Source: Candidatus Flexifilum affinis
GTDB taxonomy: Bacteria > Chloroflexota > Anaerolineae > Aggregatilineales > Phototrophicaceae
Length of the DNA: 64,000 nucleotides
Assembly: GCA_016713325.1 (NCBI GenBank)
Contig: JADJPJ010000087.1
Location: forward strand, 310,001-374,000
Direction of reading: 5' to 3'
This document shows, piece after piece, positions 1 through 9,383 of this stretch. The stretch's first letter is position 1; every line of letters begins with the position of its first letter. The notes beneath the pieces were generated by a model, which was given only the letters and a program-made list of their open reading frames with translations, was not told the DNA's origin and searched no databases. The translations under genes were made by a program, and so were the position numbers.

Positions 1-1
1 T

Positions 2-484
2 AGCCCGATCTTCCAGACTCTGGCGCCTGCGGCCGATCTGGGCTGGGGACACGTCGGCCCGAGCGGGGCAGGGCATTTCGTCAAGATGGTGCACAATGGC
101 ATCGAATACGGCATGATGCAGGCGTTTGCCGAGGGTTTCGAGATTATGCAGACTAAGTCTGCGCTGGAACTGGATCTTCAGCAGATCTCGGAGATCTGGC
201 GTTATGGCAGCGTCGTTCGCTCCTGGCTGCTGGATCTGGCGGCGCGGGCCCTGGCCGACGACCCCGGTCTTGAGTCGCTCAAGGGTTGGGTTGCCGACAG
301 TGGGGAGGGCCGCTGGACCGTGACGGAGGCTATCGACCTTGACGTGCCCGCCCCGGTGATCACGCTGGCGCTTCAGATGCGCTTTGTCAGTCGCCAGGAT
401 GAGAGCTTCGCCGCCAAGATGCTCGCTGCGCTGCGCAACCAGTTCGGAGGTCACGCAGTCGTGAAGCAAGAGGGCAGCTCATGA
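2..484 (+). CDS. gnd: 6-phosphogluconate dehydrogenase (decarboxylating), C-terminal part
   Basis: The reading frame is open from base 2, so the 5' end lies outside the window. The fragment has about 160 residues. It oxidatively decarboxylates 6-phosphogluconate to ribulose 5-phosphate with NAD(P)+ in the cytoplasm. The 6PGDH signature [16 protein letters not shown] is visible near the start of the fragment; its Lys and Asn belong to the catalytic and substrate site. The fragment ends about 130 residues after the signature, which suggests the short (about 300-residue) GndA/YqeC type rather than the 470-residue enzyme. Its TGA overlaps the ATG of zwf by four bases (ATGA), so the two are probably translationally coupled. 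The identification is secure; the cofactor preference cannot be read because the Rossmann part is missing. Confidence 0.93.
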   Translation, partial: SPIFQTLAPAADLGWGHVGPSGAGHFVKMVHNGIEYGMMQAFAEGFEIMQTKSALELDLQQISEIWRYGSVVRSWLLDLAARALADDPGLESLKGWVADSGEGRWTVTEAIDLDVPAPVITLALQMRFVSRQDESFAAKMLAALRNQFGGHAVVKQEGSS

Positions 485-1934
485 ACGGAGACAGCGCAGA
501 CGGCGGCGGTACCAGCCTCGTCATCCTGGGTGCGACAGGTGACCTGACGGGTCGGAAGCTGGTTCCGGCGCTGTTCAGCCTCTACCGCCGTGACAAGCTG
601 CCTCGCAACTGGCGCATCGTCGGCTACGCGCGCCGCGAGTGGGATGACGCTTTTTTTCGTGAGACGCTGCGATCCTGGGCGGAAAAGCTGCCCGACTTCG
701 ACGCCGCGGCCTGGGAGTCCTTTGCCGAATGCCTCCACTACGTGAGAGGCGACCTGACGAACGTCGAGGACTTTCGCCATCTGGACAAGGCGCTGGAAGC
801 GCTCGAAAACGGCAACAGCAACCGCCTCTACTATCTGGCGATTTCGCCCGAGTACTACGAAGCCGTAGTCGGCCACCTGTGCGATGCCGGCATGACACAC
901 GAGGAAGAAGGCTACCGCCGGCTGGTGATCGAGAAGCCGTTCGGCTATGACCTGGCTTCGGCGACGGCGCTGAACCACGCGCTGCACCGCGCCTTTAGCG
1001 AGGGGCAGGTCTACCGCATCGACCACTACCTGGGCAAGGAGACGGTGCAGAATCTGCTGTTCTTCCGGTTCGCCAACGCCATTTTCGAGCCGATCTGGAA
1101 CCGCAACTATATCGACCATGTGCAGATCACCGTGTCGGAGACGGTCGACGTCGAACACCGCGCCGGCTATTACGACAAGTCCGGTGTCATGCGCGACATG
1201 TTCCAGAACCACCTGATGCAGCTTCTGTCTCTGGTCGCCCTGGAACCGCCGGCGTCGTCCGATGCCAATGCCCTCCGCAATGAGAAGGTGAAGGTTCTGC
1301 GCGCGGTCCGCCCGATCCTTACGACGGACACCATCCGGGCGCAGTATGAAGGGTATACGTCGACACCGGGCATCGCTCCAGGATCAGCGACTCCGACGTT
1401 TGCCGCACTGAAGCTCTACATCGACAACTGGCGTTGGATGGACGTGCCGTTCTACCTGCGATCGGGCAAGGCGCTGGCCAACAAGGCCTCGGAGATCGTC
1501 GTTCAGTTCCGGCGGCCTCGCATCTCTTCTTCAATCTGCCGGCGGGCAAGAAGCTCGACCCGAACATTCTGTCGATGTGCATCCAGCCCGACGAGGGCAT
1601 CCATCTGCGTTTCCAGGCGAAGGTGCCGAACTCGCCGAACAAGGTTGAGCCTGTCGTCATGGGATTTCATTTCAGCTCGTCATTCCAGGGCGTGCTCCCC
1701 GACGCCTACGAACGGCTTCTGCTCGACGCCATGCAGGGCGACGCAGCGCTGTTCACGCGCGAAGACGAGATCGAACTGTCCTGGAAACTAATCGACAATG
1801 TCATGAGGGGATGGGCCTCGCCGGGCGCTACGCCTATGCTGACCTACCCACGCGGTACCTGGGGGCCGTCCGACTCCGAGATGCTGCTGGCGGATGATGG
1901 GCGGCGCTGGCGCGTACACTGTGGAGAAAATTAG
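481..1934 (+). CDS. zwf: Glucose-6-phosphate 1-dehydrogenase, frameshifted
   Basis: It oxidises glucose 6-phosphate to 6-phosphoglucono-lactone and opens the oxidative pentose phosphate pathway. Visible features are the N-terminal nucleotide site ([17 protein letters not shown]), the active-site signature RIDHYLGKE and the conserved IEKPFGYD. The frame used from 481 is lost near 1510-1520, after EIVVQFRRP, and continues one base back with [11 protein letters not shown] to a TAG at 1932. Restoring one missing base gives about 484 residues, the usual family length. Conservation is good on both sides, so a consensus deletion is more likely than a true pseudogene. It overlaps gnd by ATGA and ends two bases before pgl. 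A real frameshift would remove the C-terminal third and inactivate the enzyme. Confidence 0.9.
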
Positions 1935-1936
1935 GC

Positions 1937-2680
1937 ATGGCCGGCACACTGCGGGTTTTTCCCAATCGGTTGACGGCTGCGCGTGGGCTGGCATCGCTGG
2001 TCGCGCGCACCGGCGAATCGTGCATTTCGCTGCGAGAGCGATTTTCCCTTGTTCTGTGCGGCGGTAGCTCACCGCGAGAAGCCTACAAGATGCTGGGGGA
2101 TGAATTTGCCGACGATATCGATTGGAATTTCACGCACGTCTTCTGGGGCGATGAGCGCTGCGTGCCGTATGAGCACCCCGACAACAACGCCAAGATGGCG
2201 CGCGAAACCCTGCTGGATTATGTGCCGATACCGATGTCTCACATCCACCGGGTGCAGAGTTTTCTACAGCCGGGAGAAGCCGCTGAACAATACGAACACG
2301 AAGTGCGCCGGTACTTCGAGTCGCGGAGCAGTCGCTACAGCTTCGACGTGGTTCTGCTTGGCCTCGGCGCGGATGGGCACACCGCATCGCTGTTTCCCGA
2401 TACGCACGCCTTGAACGAGACTTCACGAGCAGTGGTTGCTAATTATGTCCCGAAACTCGACTCGTGGCGGATCACAATGACTCTGCCGCTGCTGAACAGC
2501 GCCGCGCATGTCTTCTTCTATGTCCTGGGAGCAGATAAGGCGGAGGCACTGGCGGAGGTCTTTGCTCAGACCGAGTCGCCGACGCTCCCGGCGGCCATGG
2601 TGAACCCGGTCCACGGTCAGCTGACGTGGATTGTCGACGAAGAAGCCGCCTCACTGCTCCCCGGAGCGCCCCGGTCGTGA
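1937..2680 (+). CDS. pgl: 6-phosphogluconolactonase (DevB/Pgl family)
   Basis: It hydrolyses 6-phosphogluconolactone to 6-phosphogluconate, the step between Zwf and Gnd. The 247 residues fit the SOL/DevB family. Diagnostic segments are LVLCGGSSPREAYKML near residue 36, FWGDERCVPYEHPDNN in the middle, and LGLGADGHTASLFPDT, which carries the family's catalytic His. The ATG lies two bases after the zwf stop, so the three pentose phosphate genes form one operon. The gene faces pfkA, and a long hairpin lies between the two stops. Confidence 0.95.
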   Translation: MAGTLRVFPNRLTAARGLASLVARTGESCISLRERFSLVLCGGSSPREAYKMLGDEFADDIDWNFTHVFWGDERCVPYEHPDNNAKMARETLLDYVPIPMSHIHRVQSFLQPGEAAEQYEHEVRRYFESRSSRYSFDVVLLGLGADGHTASLFPDTHALNETSRAVVANYVPKLDSWRITMTLPLLNSAAHVFFYVLGADKAEALAEVFAQTESPTLPAAMVNPVHGQLTWIVDEEAASLLPGAPRS

Positions 2681-2696
2681 TGCCGGAGCCATGGAA

Positions 2697-2739
2697 CACC
2701 GCACAGGATTGACGGAGGAGTCGCCACCCCTGTGCGGTG
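2697..2739. terminator. Hairpin between convergent pgl and pfkA
   Basis: An 11-bp perfect inverted repeat (CACCGCACAGG at 2697-2707 and its complement at 2729-2739) encloses a 21-base loop. It fills the 65-base gap between the two convergent stop codons. There is no good U-tract on either strand, so it may act as a bidirectional terminator or a 3'-end protector. Confidence 0.5.
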
Positions 2740-2745
2740 CGCCGG

Positions 2746-3717
2746 CTACTGCGCTAGAATGTCCGCCAGTTCGAACAGGCTGATGTCGAGCGGCTTGTGT
2801 ACACCGACCACTTCCTCGTAAGGCGTGATCGTCGCGCGGCTCTGATTCCAGCCGACGAGGACGCCGCGATGGCCCCGGCAGAGCTGACGAGCCGCCTCGG
2901 TCGCGATGCGTGTGGCCAGCAGACGATCGAATGCCGTAGGAATCCCGCCGCGCTGAACATGGCCCAGGATCGTCATCCGAATGTCATAGCCGACCTCTTC
3001 GGAACGGCTCTTCAGATAGGCATACAGTTCGTTACTGTCGTGCTGGGCGCCCTCGGCAACGATGATCATGCCGTTGGTCTTGCCTCTTCCCCAGGCCTCC
3101 TTGAGAATGGCGACCAGCGTCTCCGGCTTGGTCTCGACTTCCGGAATGACCACGGCTTCCGCGCCACCGGCAATGCCGGCCATCAGCGCCAGATACCCGC
3201 AGTCCCGGCCCATCACTTCGACAATGAAGGCGCGCCGGTGCGACGAGGCCGTCACCTTGAGGCGGTCGATCGCTTCCAGGGCGATGTTCAGAGCCGTATC
3301 GACCCCGATCGTGATTTCGGAACCGGTCAGGTCGTTGTCAATGGTTGAGGCGACTCCCACGACCGGGAAGCCCATATCGTTCAGCGCCTTGGCGCCTGCC
3401 TGAGAGCCATTGCCGCCAATGACGACCAGACCCTCGATCCCACGCGCCTGCAAAGCTGCTTTGGCTTTCTCGCGCCCCTCGACGGTGCGATATTCGTCAC
3501 TGCGCGCGCTGCCCAGCAGGGTGCCGCCCGCTTGAATGATCCCGCCGACGTCGCGGGCCCCCAACGGGACGATGGCGCCGTCGATCAAGCCCTGAAACCC
3601 GTGGCGCACGCCGTAGACTTCGGCGCCGAGCGATATCCCTGTACGCACCACTGAACGAATCGCCGCATTCATGCCGGGCGCATCGCCACCGCTGGTTAGC
3701 ACTGCGATTTTCTTCAT
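2746..3717 (-). CDS. pfkA: ATP-dependent 6-phosphofructokinase
   Basis: It phosphorylates fructose 6-phosphate to the 1,6-bisphosphate, the committed step of glycolysis. The 323 residues match the short bacterial PfkA. The N-terminal ATP loop reads LTSGGDAPGMNAAIR. The catalytic segment STIDNDL carries the general-base Asp, and EVMGRDCGYLAL is the fructose 6-phosphate loop. The nucleotide motif is GGNGS rather than the E. coli GGDGS. The Gly after it, where pyrophosphate enzymes have Asp, argues for ATP as donor. A GAGGAA site lies about 10 bases before the ATG. It is divergent from acs and convergent with pgl. Confidence 0.95.
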   Translation of the reverse strand: MKKIAVLTSGGDAPGMNAAIRSVVRTGISLGAEVYGVRHGFQGLIDGAIVPLGARDVGGIIQAGGTLLGSARSDEYRTVEGREKAKAALQARGIEGLVVIGGNGSQAGAKALNDMGFPVVGVASTIDNDLTGSEITIGVDTALNIALEAIDRLKVTASSHRRAFIVEVMGRDCGYLALMAGIAGGAEAVVIPEVETKPETLVAILKEAWGRGKTNGMIIVAEGAQHDSNELYAYLKSRSEEVGYDIRMTILGHVQRGGIPTAFDRLLATRIATEAARQLCRGHRGVLVGWNQSRATITPYEEVVGVHKPLDISLFELADILAQ

Positions 3718-3850
3718 GGTCTGCCATTCCTCAATCTGTTCGAGACCTTACGTCTGGCGTGAGGTGACACTACGAAACGCCATTCTAGCGCAGTCCGTGA
3801 AAGTCGAAAGGTGACTCTGCTTAATCTTTGCTGACCTACGCCTTGGCTTT

Positions 3851-3878
3851 TTGCCTAAGGCATGATCGGACGTATAAT
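3851..3878 (+). promoter_or_regulatory. Promoter of acs with overlapping inverted repeat
   Basis: TTGCCT (3851-3856), 16 bases, then a perfect TATAAT (3873-3878), 38 bases before the acs start. The -35 hexamer sits inside an imperfect inverted repeat (GCCTTGGC at 3840-3847 and GCCTAAGGC at 3853-3861), which could be an operator. AGGAGA at 3902-3907 is the acs ribosome site. The promoter for pfkA should lie in the same 199-base gap but was not clear. Confidence 0.6.
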
Positions 3879-3916
3879 TCCTGCGTTCTACGATATGTTG
3901 CAGGAGAATAATTGTT

Positions 3917-5825
3917 ATGACGCAGCAGGAATTCGCGCCTCCTGTGGGAGAGTGGTATTACCCTTCCGAAGACATCGTCAACAATGCCCATGTCCCCGAT
4001 TACGACGCTGTATACCGTGAGGCGATGGCCGATCCCGAGGCCTTCTGGGCGAAGGCGGCTCAAGCATTGGATTGGTTCCAGCCGTGGACGCAGGTCCTGG
4101 ACAAGAGCAGCCCTCCGTTTTACAAGTGGTTTGTCGGCGGCAAGACCAACATCGCCTACAACGCCCTGGATCGCCATGCGAAAAGCTGGCGGCGTAACAA
4201 GGAAGCACTGATCTGGGAGGGTGAGCCCGGCGACCGCCGCACGTTCTCCTACTGGCGATTGTGGAAGGAAGTCAACAAGTTCGCCAACGTGCTCAAGAGC
4301 CTTGGCGTGAAGAAGGGCGATCGCGTCACCATCTACATGGGGCGCATCCCCGAACTGACCATGGCGATGCTCGCCTGCGCCAAGATCGGCGCGGTTCACA
4401 GCGTGATCTACGGCGGCTTTTCCGAGCAGGCGCTCGCCGATCGCATCGAGGACGCGCAAAGCCGCGTTGTGCTCACCTGCGATGGCGCGTGGCTGCGCGG
4501 CAACATCGTCAAGCTGAAGGATATGGTCGATGAGGCGGTCAAGCGGTCGCCCATCGTCGAATCGGTGGTGGTCGTGCAGCGCACGGGCCAGCCAATCAAG
4601 ATGGAGCAGGGGCGCGACTATTGGTTCCACGACCTCATGAATCTGCCGATCGCCAGCGAGGTCTGCGAAACTGAAGTCATGGACGCGGAGGACCCGCTCT
4701 TCATCCTGTACACCAGCGGCACGACGGGCAAACCCAAAGGCATTCTGCACACGCACGGCGGGTATCAGGTCCAGACGTCGACCACCCTCAAGTGGGTCTT
4801 CGACATCAAGGATGAGGATCGCTGGTGGTGCGCCGCCGACCCCGGCTGGATTACCGGGCACAGCTACATCGTCTACAGCGCCACTGATTCTCGGCGCGAC
4901 CTCGTTCATGTACGAAGGCGCGCCCAACTTCCCATACCCCAACCGCTGGTGGAAGATGGTCGAGCACTACGGCATCACCATCCTGTACACCGCACCGACG
5001 GCCATACGTGGTCTGATGCGCTTTGGCGATGCCTGGCCGAACCGTCATGATCTGAGCAGCCTGCGCCTCCTCGGGTCGGTGGGCGAGCCGATCAATCCCG
5101 AAGCCTGGCGCTGGTTCCACAAGGTGATCGGCAAGGAGCGCTGTCCGATCATGGATACCTGGTGGCAGACGGAGACCGGCGGCTTTATGATCACGCCGCT
5201 GCCGTCCGTGGGTCTGAAGCCAGGCAGCGCCACTCGACCGTTCCCCGGCATCGACGTCGATGTCGTGGACGAGCAAGGACAGTCGGTCGCGGCCGGTGTC
5301 GAGGGCAATCTGGTCATCAAGACCCCCTGGCCGAGTATGCTGCGGACGATCTATGGTGATCCTGAACGCTTCGTCAATCAGTACTGGGCACACTACAAGG
5401 AACAGGGCTGGTATGTGACGGGCGACTCGGCGCGTAAAGATGAGGACGGCTATATCTGGATCATCGGGCGTAATGACGATGTGATCAAGGTGAGCGGTTA
5501 CCGTCTCGGCACAGCGGAAATCGAGTCTGGTCTGGTCAGTCACCCGGCGGTCGCGGAGTCGGCGGTGATCGGCGTGCCTGACGAAGTGCGCGGCAATGTC
5601 ATCTACGCCTACTGCATCCTCCGCGCCAACTTCCAGGCCAGTGACGCGCTGCGCGACCAGCTCAAGGACCATATCCGCCATGAGGTGGGGCCAATCGCCG
5701 TTCCGACAAAGATCGAATTCGTCGACGTGCTGCCCAAGACCCGCTCCGGCAAGATCATGCGGCGTGTGCTGCGCGCGCGTGCCATGGGTCAGCCCGAGGG
5801 CGACCTGAGCACGCTGGAGGAGTAA
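3917..5825 (+). CDS. acs: Acetyl-CoA synthetase (AMP-forming), frameshifted
   Basis: It activates acetate with ATP and CoA to acetyl-CoA. The AMP-binding signature [19 protein letters not shown] lies near residue 275. Further family motifs are [35 protein letters not shown] and the C-terminal [11 protein letters not shown], whose Lys is the usual acetylation site. The frame breaks at about base 4880. Removing one base there joins VYS to [13 protein letters not shown] and gives about 635 residues, the normal length. Both halves are fully conserved, so an inserted base in the consensus is the likely cause. It is monocistronic, with its own promoter and a good ribosome site. Confidence 0.93.
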
Positions 5826-5886
5826 TCGCCAAACGGCCTCGCTTCTCATCAAGTGTTCAGCCGTCAGTGATCGTGAAATAATGCAC

Positions 5887-5925
5887 GGGCGCTATCCTGG
5901 GTATGTTTCTAGCCGGATAGCGCCC
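5887..5925. promoter_or_regulatory. 11-bp inverted repeat just before the photolyase operon
   Basis: GGGCGCTATCC (5887-5897) and its exact complement GGATAGCGCCC (5915-5925) are separated by 17 bases. The second arm ends three bases before the ATG at 5929. Such a repeat could be an operator for a dimeric repressor, or an mRNA stem that hides the start of the first gene. No U-tract follows, so it is not an intrinsic terminator. Confidence 0.55.
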
Positions 5926-5928
5926 AAC

Positions 5929-6411
5929 ATGAAGACGTTTGAACATCGCTCCATCATCCCCGGAACCGCCGAGCAGGTCATGGCGTTTTATTCGACGCCA
6001 AACGCACCGACTCGGCTGACCCCACCGCCGATCTTTTTTCGCATCAACGACGACCGCCGTACATCCATCCAGGAAGGTGAGCTGGAATTCACGCTCTGGT
6101 TCGGACCCATCCCCTTCAGATGGCTCTCACGTCACGAACCCGGCCCCACTGAGTACTCTTTTGTCGATCGCATGCTGACCGGTCCGATGGCTGTCTGGGT
6201 CCACGAGCACATCGCGACTGATATGCCGGGCGGTGTCGAGATTCGCGATCGCATTCAGATCGCCCATAAGGCCGGCCTGGCGGGACTCTTCACTCGGCTC
6301 TTCTTCGACGGACTGCCCCTGCGCATTCTCTTCATCTACCGCCAGATGGCGACGCGCGCTGCCGTTCGTCACATCGCCCAGGACGCTGCCTTACGGAACG
6401 CAGCGTCATGA
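5929..6411 (+). CDS. SRPBCC-superfamily (START-like) protein
   Basis: The 160-residue soluble protein resembles the polyketide cyclase/SRPBCC fold: an N-terminal FEHRSIIPGTAEQVMAFY (helix-grip entry strand and helix), a central beta-rich part, and GLAGLFTRLFFDGLPLRILF before a C-terminal helix. Such proteins bind hydrophobic ligands; the ligand here is unknown. I prefer ATG 5929, where homology-like sequence begins; an in-frame ATG at 5881 would add 16 residues coded by the inverted repeat. Its TGA overlaps the next ATG (ATGA). SRPBCC genes are often found beside photolyase genes in light-responsive clusters, so a role in pigment or light biology is inferred. Confidence 0.75.
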   Translation: MKTFEHRSIIPGTAEQVMAFYSTPNAPTRLTPPPIFFRINDDRRTSIQEGELEFTLWFGPIPFRWLSRHEPGPTEYSFVDRMLTGPMAVWVHEHIATDMPGGVEIRDRIQIAHKAGLAGLFTRLFFDGLPLRILFIYRQMATRAAVRHIAQDAALRNAAS

Positions 6412-7961
6412 CCCGCCGGCCTACGCGCATCGTCGTGGTCGGCGCCGGCATCGGCGGTTTGACGGCTGCTGCGCTGCTGGCCCAGGCCGGCTGCGACGTC
6501 ACGGTGCTGGAAGGGCAGACCTATCCCGGCGGCTCGGCCGGGACGTTCTCTCATAAGGGCTACCGCTTCGATGCCGGGGCCACCGTCGCAGGCGGGTTCC
6601 AGCCGGATGGTCCCCACGCCCTGATCGCCGAGAAGCTGGATCTCACCTGGGACGTTCGGCTGCATGACCCCGCCTGGGTGGTCCACCTGCCGGATCGTCA
6701 GGTCCGGCTGTGTCGCGACAACGTCGACGTCGTGTCCTCATTCCCCAATACGGCCCGCTTCTGGGAGGCGCAGTCGAGGCTGGCCTCGCTGGGCTGGTCG
6801 CTTTCAGGACAGGGATTGCCCTGGCCGCCGGCGAGCGCCGCCGAAGCCGCCCAACTGATTCGGGCGGCGCTGCGCAATCTGCCGGGCGATCTGGAACTGG
6901 CGCCCTATGCCCTGATGTCGGCCTATCAGTGGTTGAAGCTCAGCCGGCTTGCCGATGATCCGGCCTTTGTTCGCTTCATCGACGCGCAGCTCCTGATCTC
7001 GGCGCAAACCACGTCGCGCGGTGCGAATGCCGTCTACAGCGCCACGGCGCTCGATCTGGCGCGGCAGGGCGTGTACCACGCCCGCGGCGGCATGGGCGGC
7101 ATCGCCGAGACGCTGGTCGCCAGGATTCGTGATCTCGGCGGTCGGGTTCGATACCGGCAGAAGGTCACGAAGGTCGACGTCCGCGATGGCCGTGTCGTCA
7201 GTATGAAGACGAAGCGCGGCGACGAGTTCCCCTGCGATTTCCTGATCGCCAACCTGACTCCCTGGTCGCTCGACAGCCTCCTTGGCGATGACAGCCCGCA
7301 GAAGCTGCGTCATGAAGTCGAATCGCGCGAGGCGGGGTGGGGCGCTTTCGTCATGCATCTGGGCGTCCGCGCCGACGCGCTGCCAGACGATTTGCCGGAT
7401 CATCACCAGGTGGTGGAGTCCTACGACGGTCCGCTGGGCGAGACGCGCAGCGTCTTTCTGTCGATGTCGCCGCACTGGGATGCCGACCGTGCGCCGAAGG
7501 GCCACCGCGCCGTGACCGTGACGACGCACACCCGTGTGGGGCCGTGGTGGGATCTGCTCACCAGCGACCCGGACGCCTACGCCGCGCGCAAGGACGAGTA
7601 CGCCGAGAAAATGCTGGGCAACATCGAGCGCGCCATCCCCGGTTTTCGTTCGGCCGTGACCCTCAACCTGCCGGGCACGCCAGTGACGTACGAGTTCTAC
7701 ACCGGGCGCCACCTCGGCATGGTCGGCGGATTTCCGCAGTCGTCGTTGTTCCGCGCGCGCTCGCCGTGGACGGGGCTTTCGAACGCGCGCTTGGTGGGCG
7801 ACTCCATCTTCCCCGGCCAGTCGACGGCTGGTGTCAGCCTGGGCGCGCTGCGCGTCGCGCAGGATGTCTTGCGGCGTGTTGTCCCCGGTCAGCACGATCA
7901 CGCACGGTCGTCGCGGAGGGTTGCCGCCGAGGAGCCTGTGCCCGATGAGGTGCTCACATGA
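6408..7961 (+). CDS. FAD-dependent phytoene desaturase-like oxidoreductase (CrtI/CrtD family)
   Basis: The 517 residues have the N-terminal dinucleotide-binding fold VVGAGIGGLTAAALLAQAGC followed by LEGQTYPGGSAGTFSHKGYR, typical of carotenoid desaturases and isomerases. The C-terminal FAD-contact segment is GDSIFPGQSTAGVSLGALR. The family acts on polyenes such as phytoene or hydroxylated carotenoids, but the exact substrate cannot be read. It overlaps the genes on both sides by four bases. No crtB or crtE is in the window, so a complete carotenoid pathway is not shown. Other possible activities are carotenoid cis-trans isomerisation or retinol saturase-like reduction. Confidence 0.8.
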   Translation: MTRRPTRIVVVGAGIGGLTAAALLAQAGCDVTVLEGQTYPGGSAGTFSHKGYRFDAGATVAGGFQPDGPHALIAEKLDLTWDVRLHDPAWVVHLPDRQVRLCRDNVDVVSSFPNTARFWEAQSRLASLGWSLSGQGLPWPPASAAEAAQLIRAALRNLPGDLELAPYALMSAYQWLKLSRLADDPAFVRFIDAQLLISAQTTSRGANAVYSATALDLARQGVYHARGGMGGIAETLVARIRDLGGRVRYRQKVTKVDVRDGRVVSMKTKRGDEFPCDFLIANLTPWSLDSLLGDDSPQKLRHEVESREAGWGAFVMHLGVRADALPDDLPDHHQVVESYDGPLGETRSVFLSMSPHWDADRAPKGHRAVTVTTHTRVGPWWDLLTSDPDAYAARKDEYAEKMLGNIERAIPGFRSAVTLNLPGTPVTYEFYTGRHLGMVGGFPQSSLFRARSPWTGLSNARLVGDSIFPGQSTAGVSLGALRVAQDVLRRVVPGQHDHARSSRRVAAEEPVPDEVLT

Positions 7962-9383
7962 GTATGCGGGTTGCCCTGTGGTGGATTCGTCGCGACCTGC
8001 GTCTCAGTGACAACCTGGCGCTCCAGGCAGCGCTGGAGTCTGGCGCCGAACGCGTCGTGCCGCTGTTCATCTTCGATCCGGCCCTGCTGCGCGGCGAACG
8101 ATTCGGGCTTCCCCGACTGAAATTCATGCTGGCCGGCCTGCGCGCACTGGACAAAGATTTGCGCCAGCACGGCGGGCAACTGCTCATCCGGCATGGCGAT
8201 CCTGGCAGCTATGCTTTGTGAGCTCACCGAGATGGACGGCGTCATCGGCGTCTATGCGAATCGCGATTACTCACCCTACGCGGTCAAGCGCGACAGCGAA
8301 CTTACGCGCCTCCTGTCCGGGACGCTTCATCTGTTCGACGACGCTATGCTGCACTCTCCGGAACAGACGCTCAAGGGAGACGGCATGCCGTTCAAGGTTT
8401 ATACGCCTTACAAGCGCCGATGGCTGGAACTGCCAAAACCTGCGACTACGGAGGTGCCGCCTTTTCACGGTCGATTCTCGCTCCTGAGCGACGGCCAGGA
8501 ACTAATTCCAACGCTTTCCGACCTGGGCTTCGGCGAAACCATTGACGTGGCGCCGGCCGGGGAAGGGGAGGCGCTGCGCCGTCTTGAGGCGTTTATGGAT
8601 GGCCCGGTCTTCGACTACAAGACCCGGCGGGATTTGCTGGCCGGCGATCCGTTTCTTCCTGGTGAGGATTGCGGCACGTCCGGGCTGTCGCCGTACTTTC
8701 GCTTCGGCATGATTTCGCCGCGTCAGGCCTATGCTGCCGCCGACCGAGCGCGCGCACGGGCCGAGACCGACGCTCAAAGGGAATCGGTCGACACGTGGAT
8801 CAGCGAGGTGGCCTGGCGCGAATTCTACATGTCGGTCCTGTACCACTTCCCGCATGCCTACAACACCAGCTTTCGACCGGAGTACGAGAAGGTCGCCTTT
8901 CGACACGCGCCCGACGAGCTGCGGGCCTGGCAGGAGGGGCGAACCGGCTACCCGGTGGTCGACGCGGCCATGCGCCAGCTTCAGGCGCTCGGGTGGATGC
9001 ACAACCGCGCCCGCATGATTGTTGCCAGCTTTCTGACCAAGGACCTGCTCATCTACTGGCGCGAGGGCGACGTTTTCTTTATGAAGCATCTGATTGACGG
9101 CGACCCGGCGGCCAATAACGGTGGGTGGCAGTGGTCGGCGGGCACCGGCACCGATGCGCAGCCCTACTTCCGCATCTTCAATCCGGTGTCACAATCGCAG
9201 AAGTTCGATCCGGATGGGGCCTATATTCGCCGCTGGGTGCCTGAACTGCGCGACGTGCCTGACCCGTTCATTCACGAGCCGTGGGCGATGAGCTCTCCGC
9301 CGAAGAATTACCCGCCGCCCATGGTCGATCATCATGTCGCGCGCGAACGTTCCCTTGCTGCCTTCAAGGAAGTGAAGTCATGA
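7958..9383 (+). CDS. phr: Class I deoxyribodipyrimidine photolyase, frameshifted
   Basis: It repairs cyclobutane pyrimidine dimers with blue light, FADH- and an antenna cofactor. The N terminus shows WWIRRDLRLSDNLAL. The FAD domain carries SEVAWREFYMSVL, GYPVVDAAMRQL, GWMHNRARMIVASFL and the signature NNGGWQWSAGTGTDAQPYF. The first frame ends at 8221. One extra base near 8203-8210 separates RHGDP from AAMLCELTEMDGV; correction gives about 474 residues, normal for the class. The ATG overlaps the previous stop, and the TGA overlaps the next ATG. A cryptochrome role cannot be excluded, but the conserved FAD-domain signature favours a photolyase. Confidence 0.9.
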
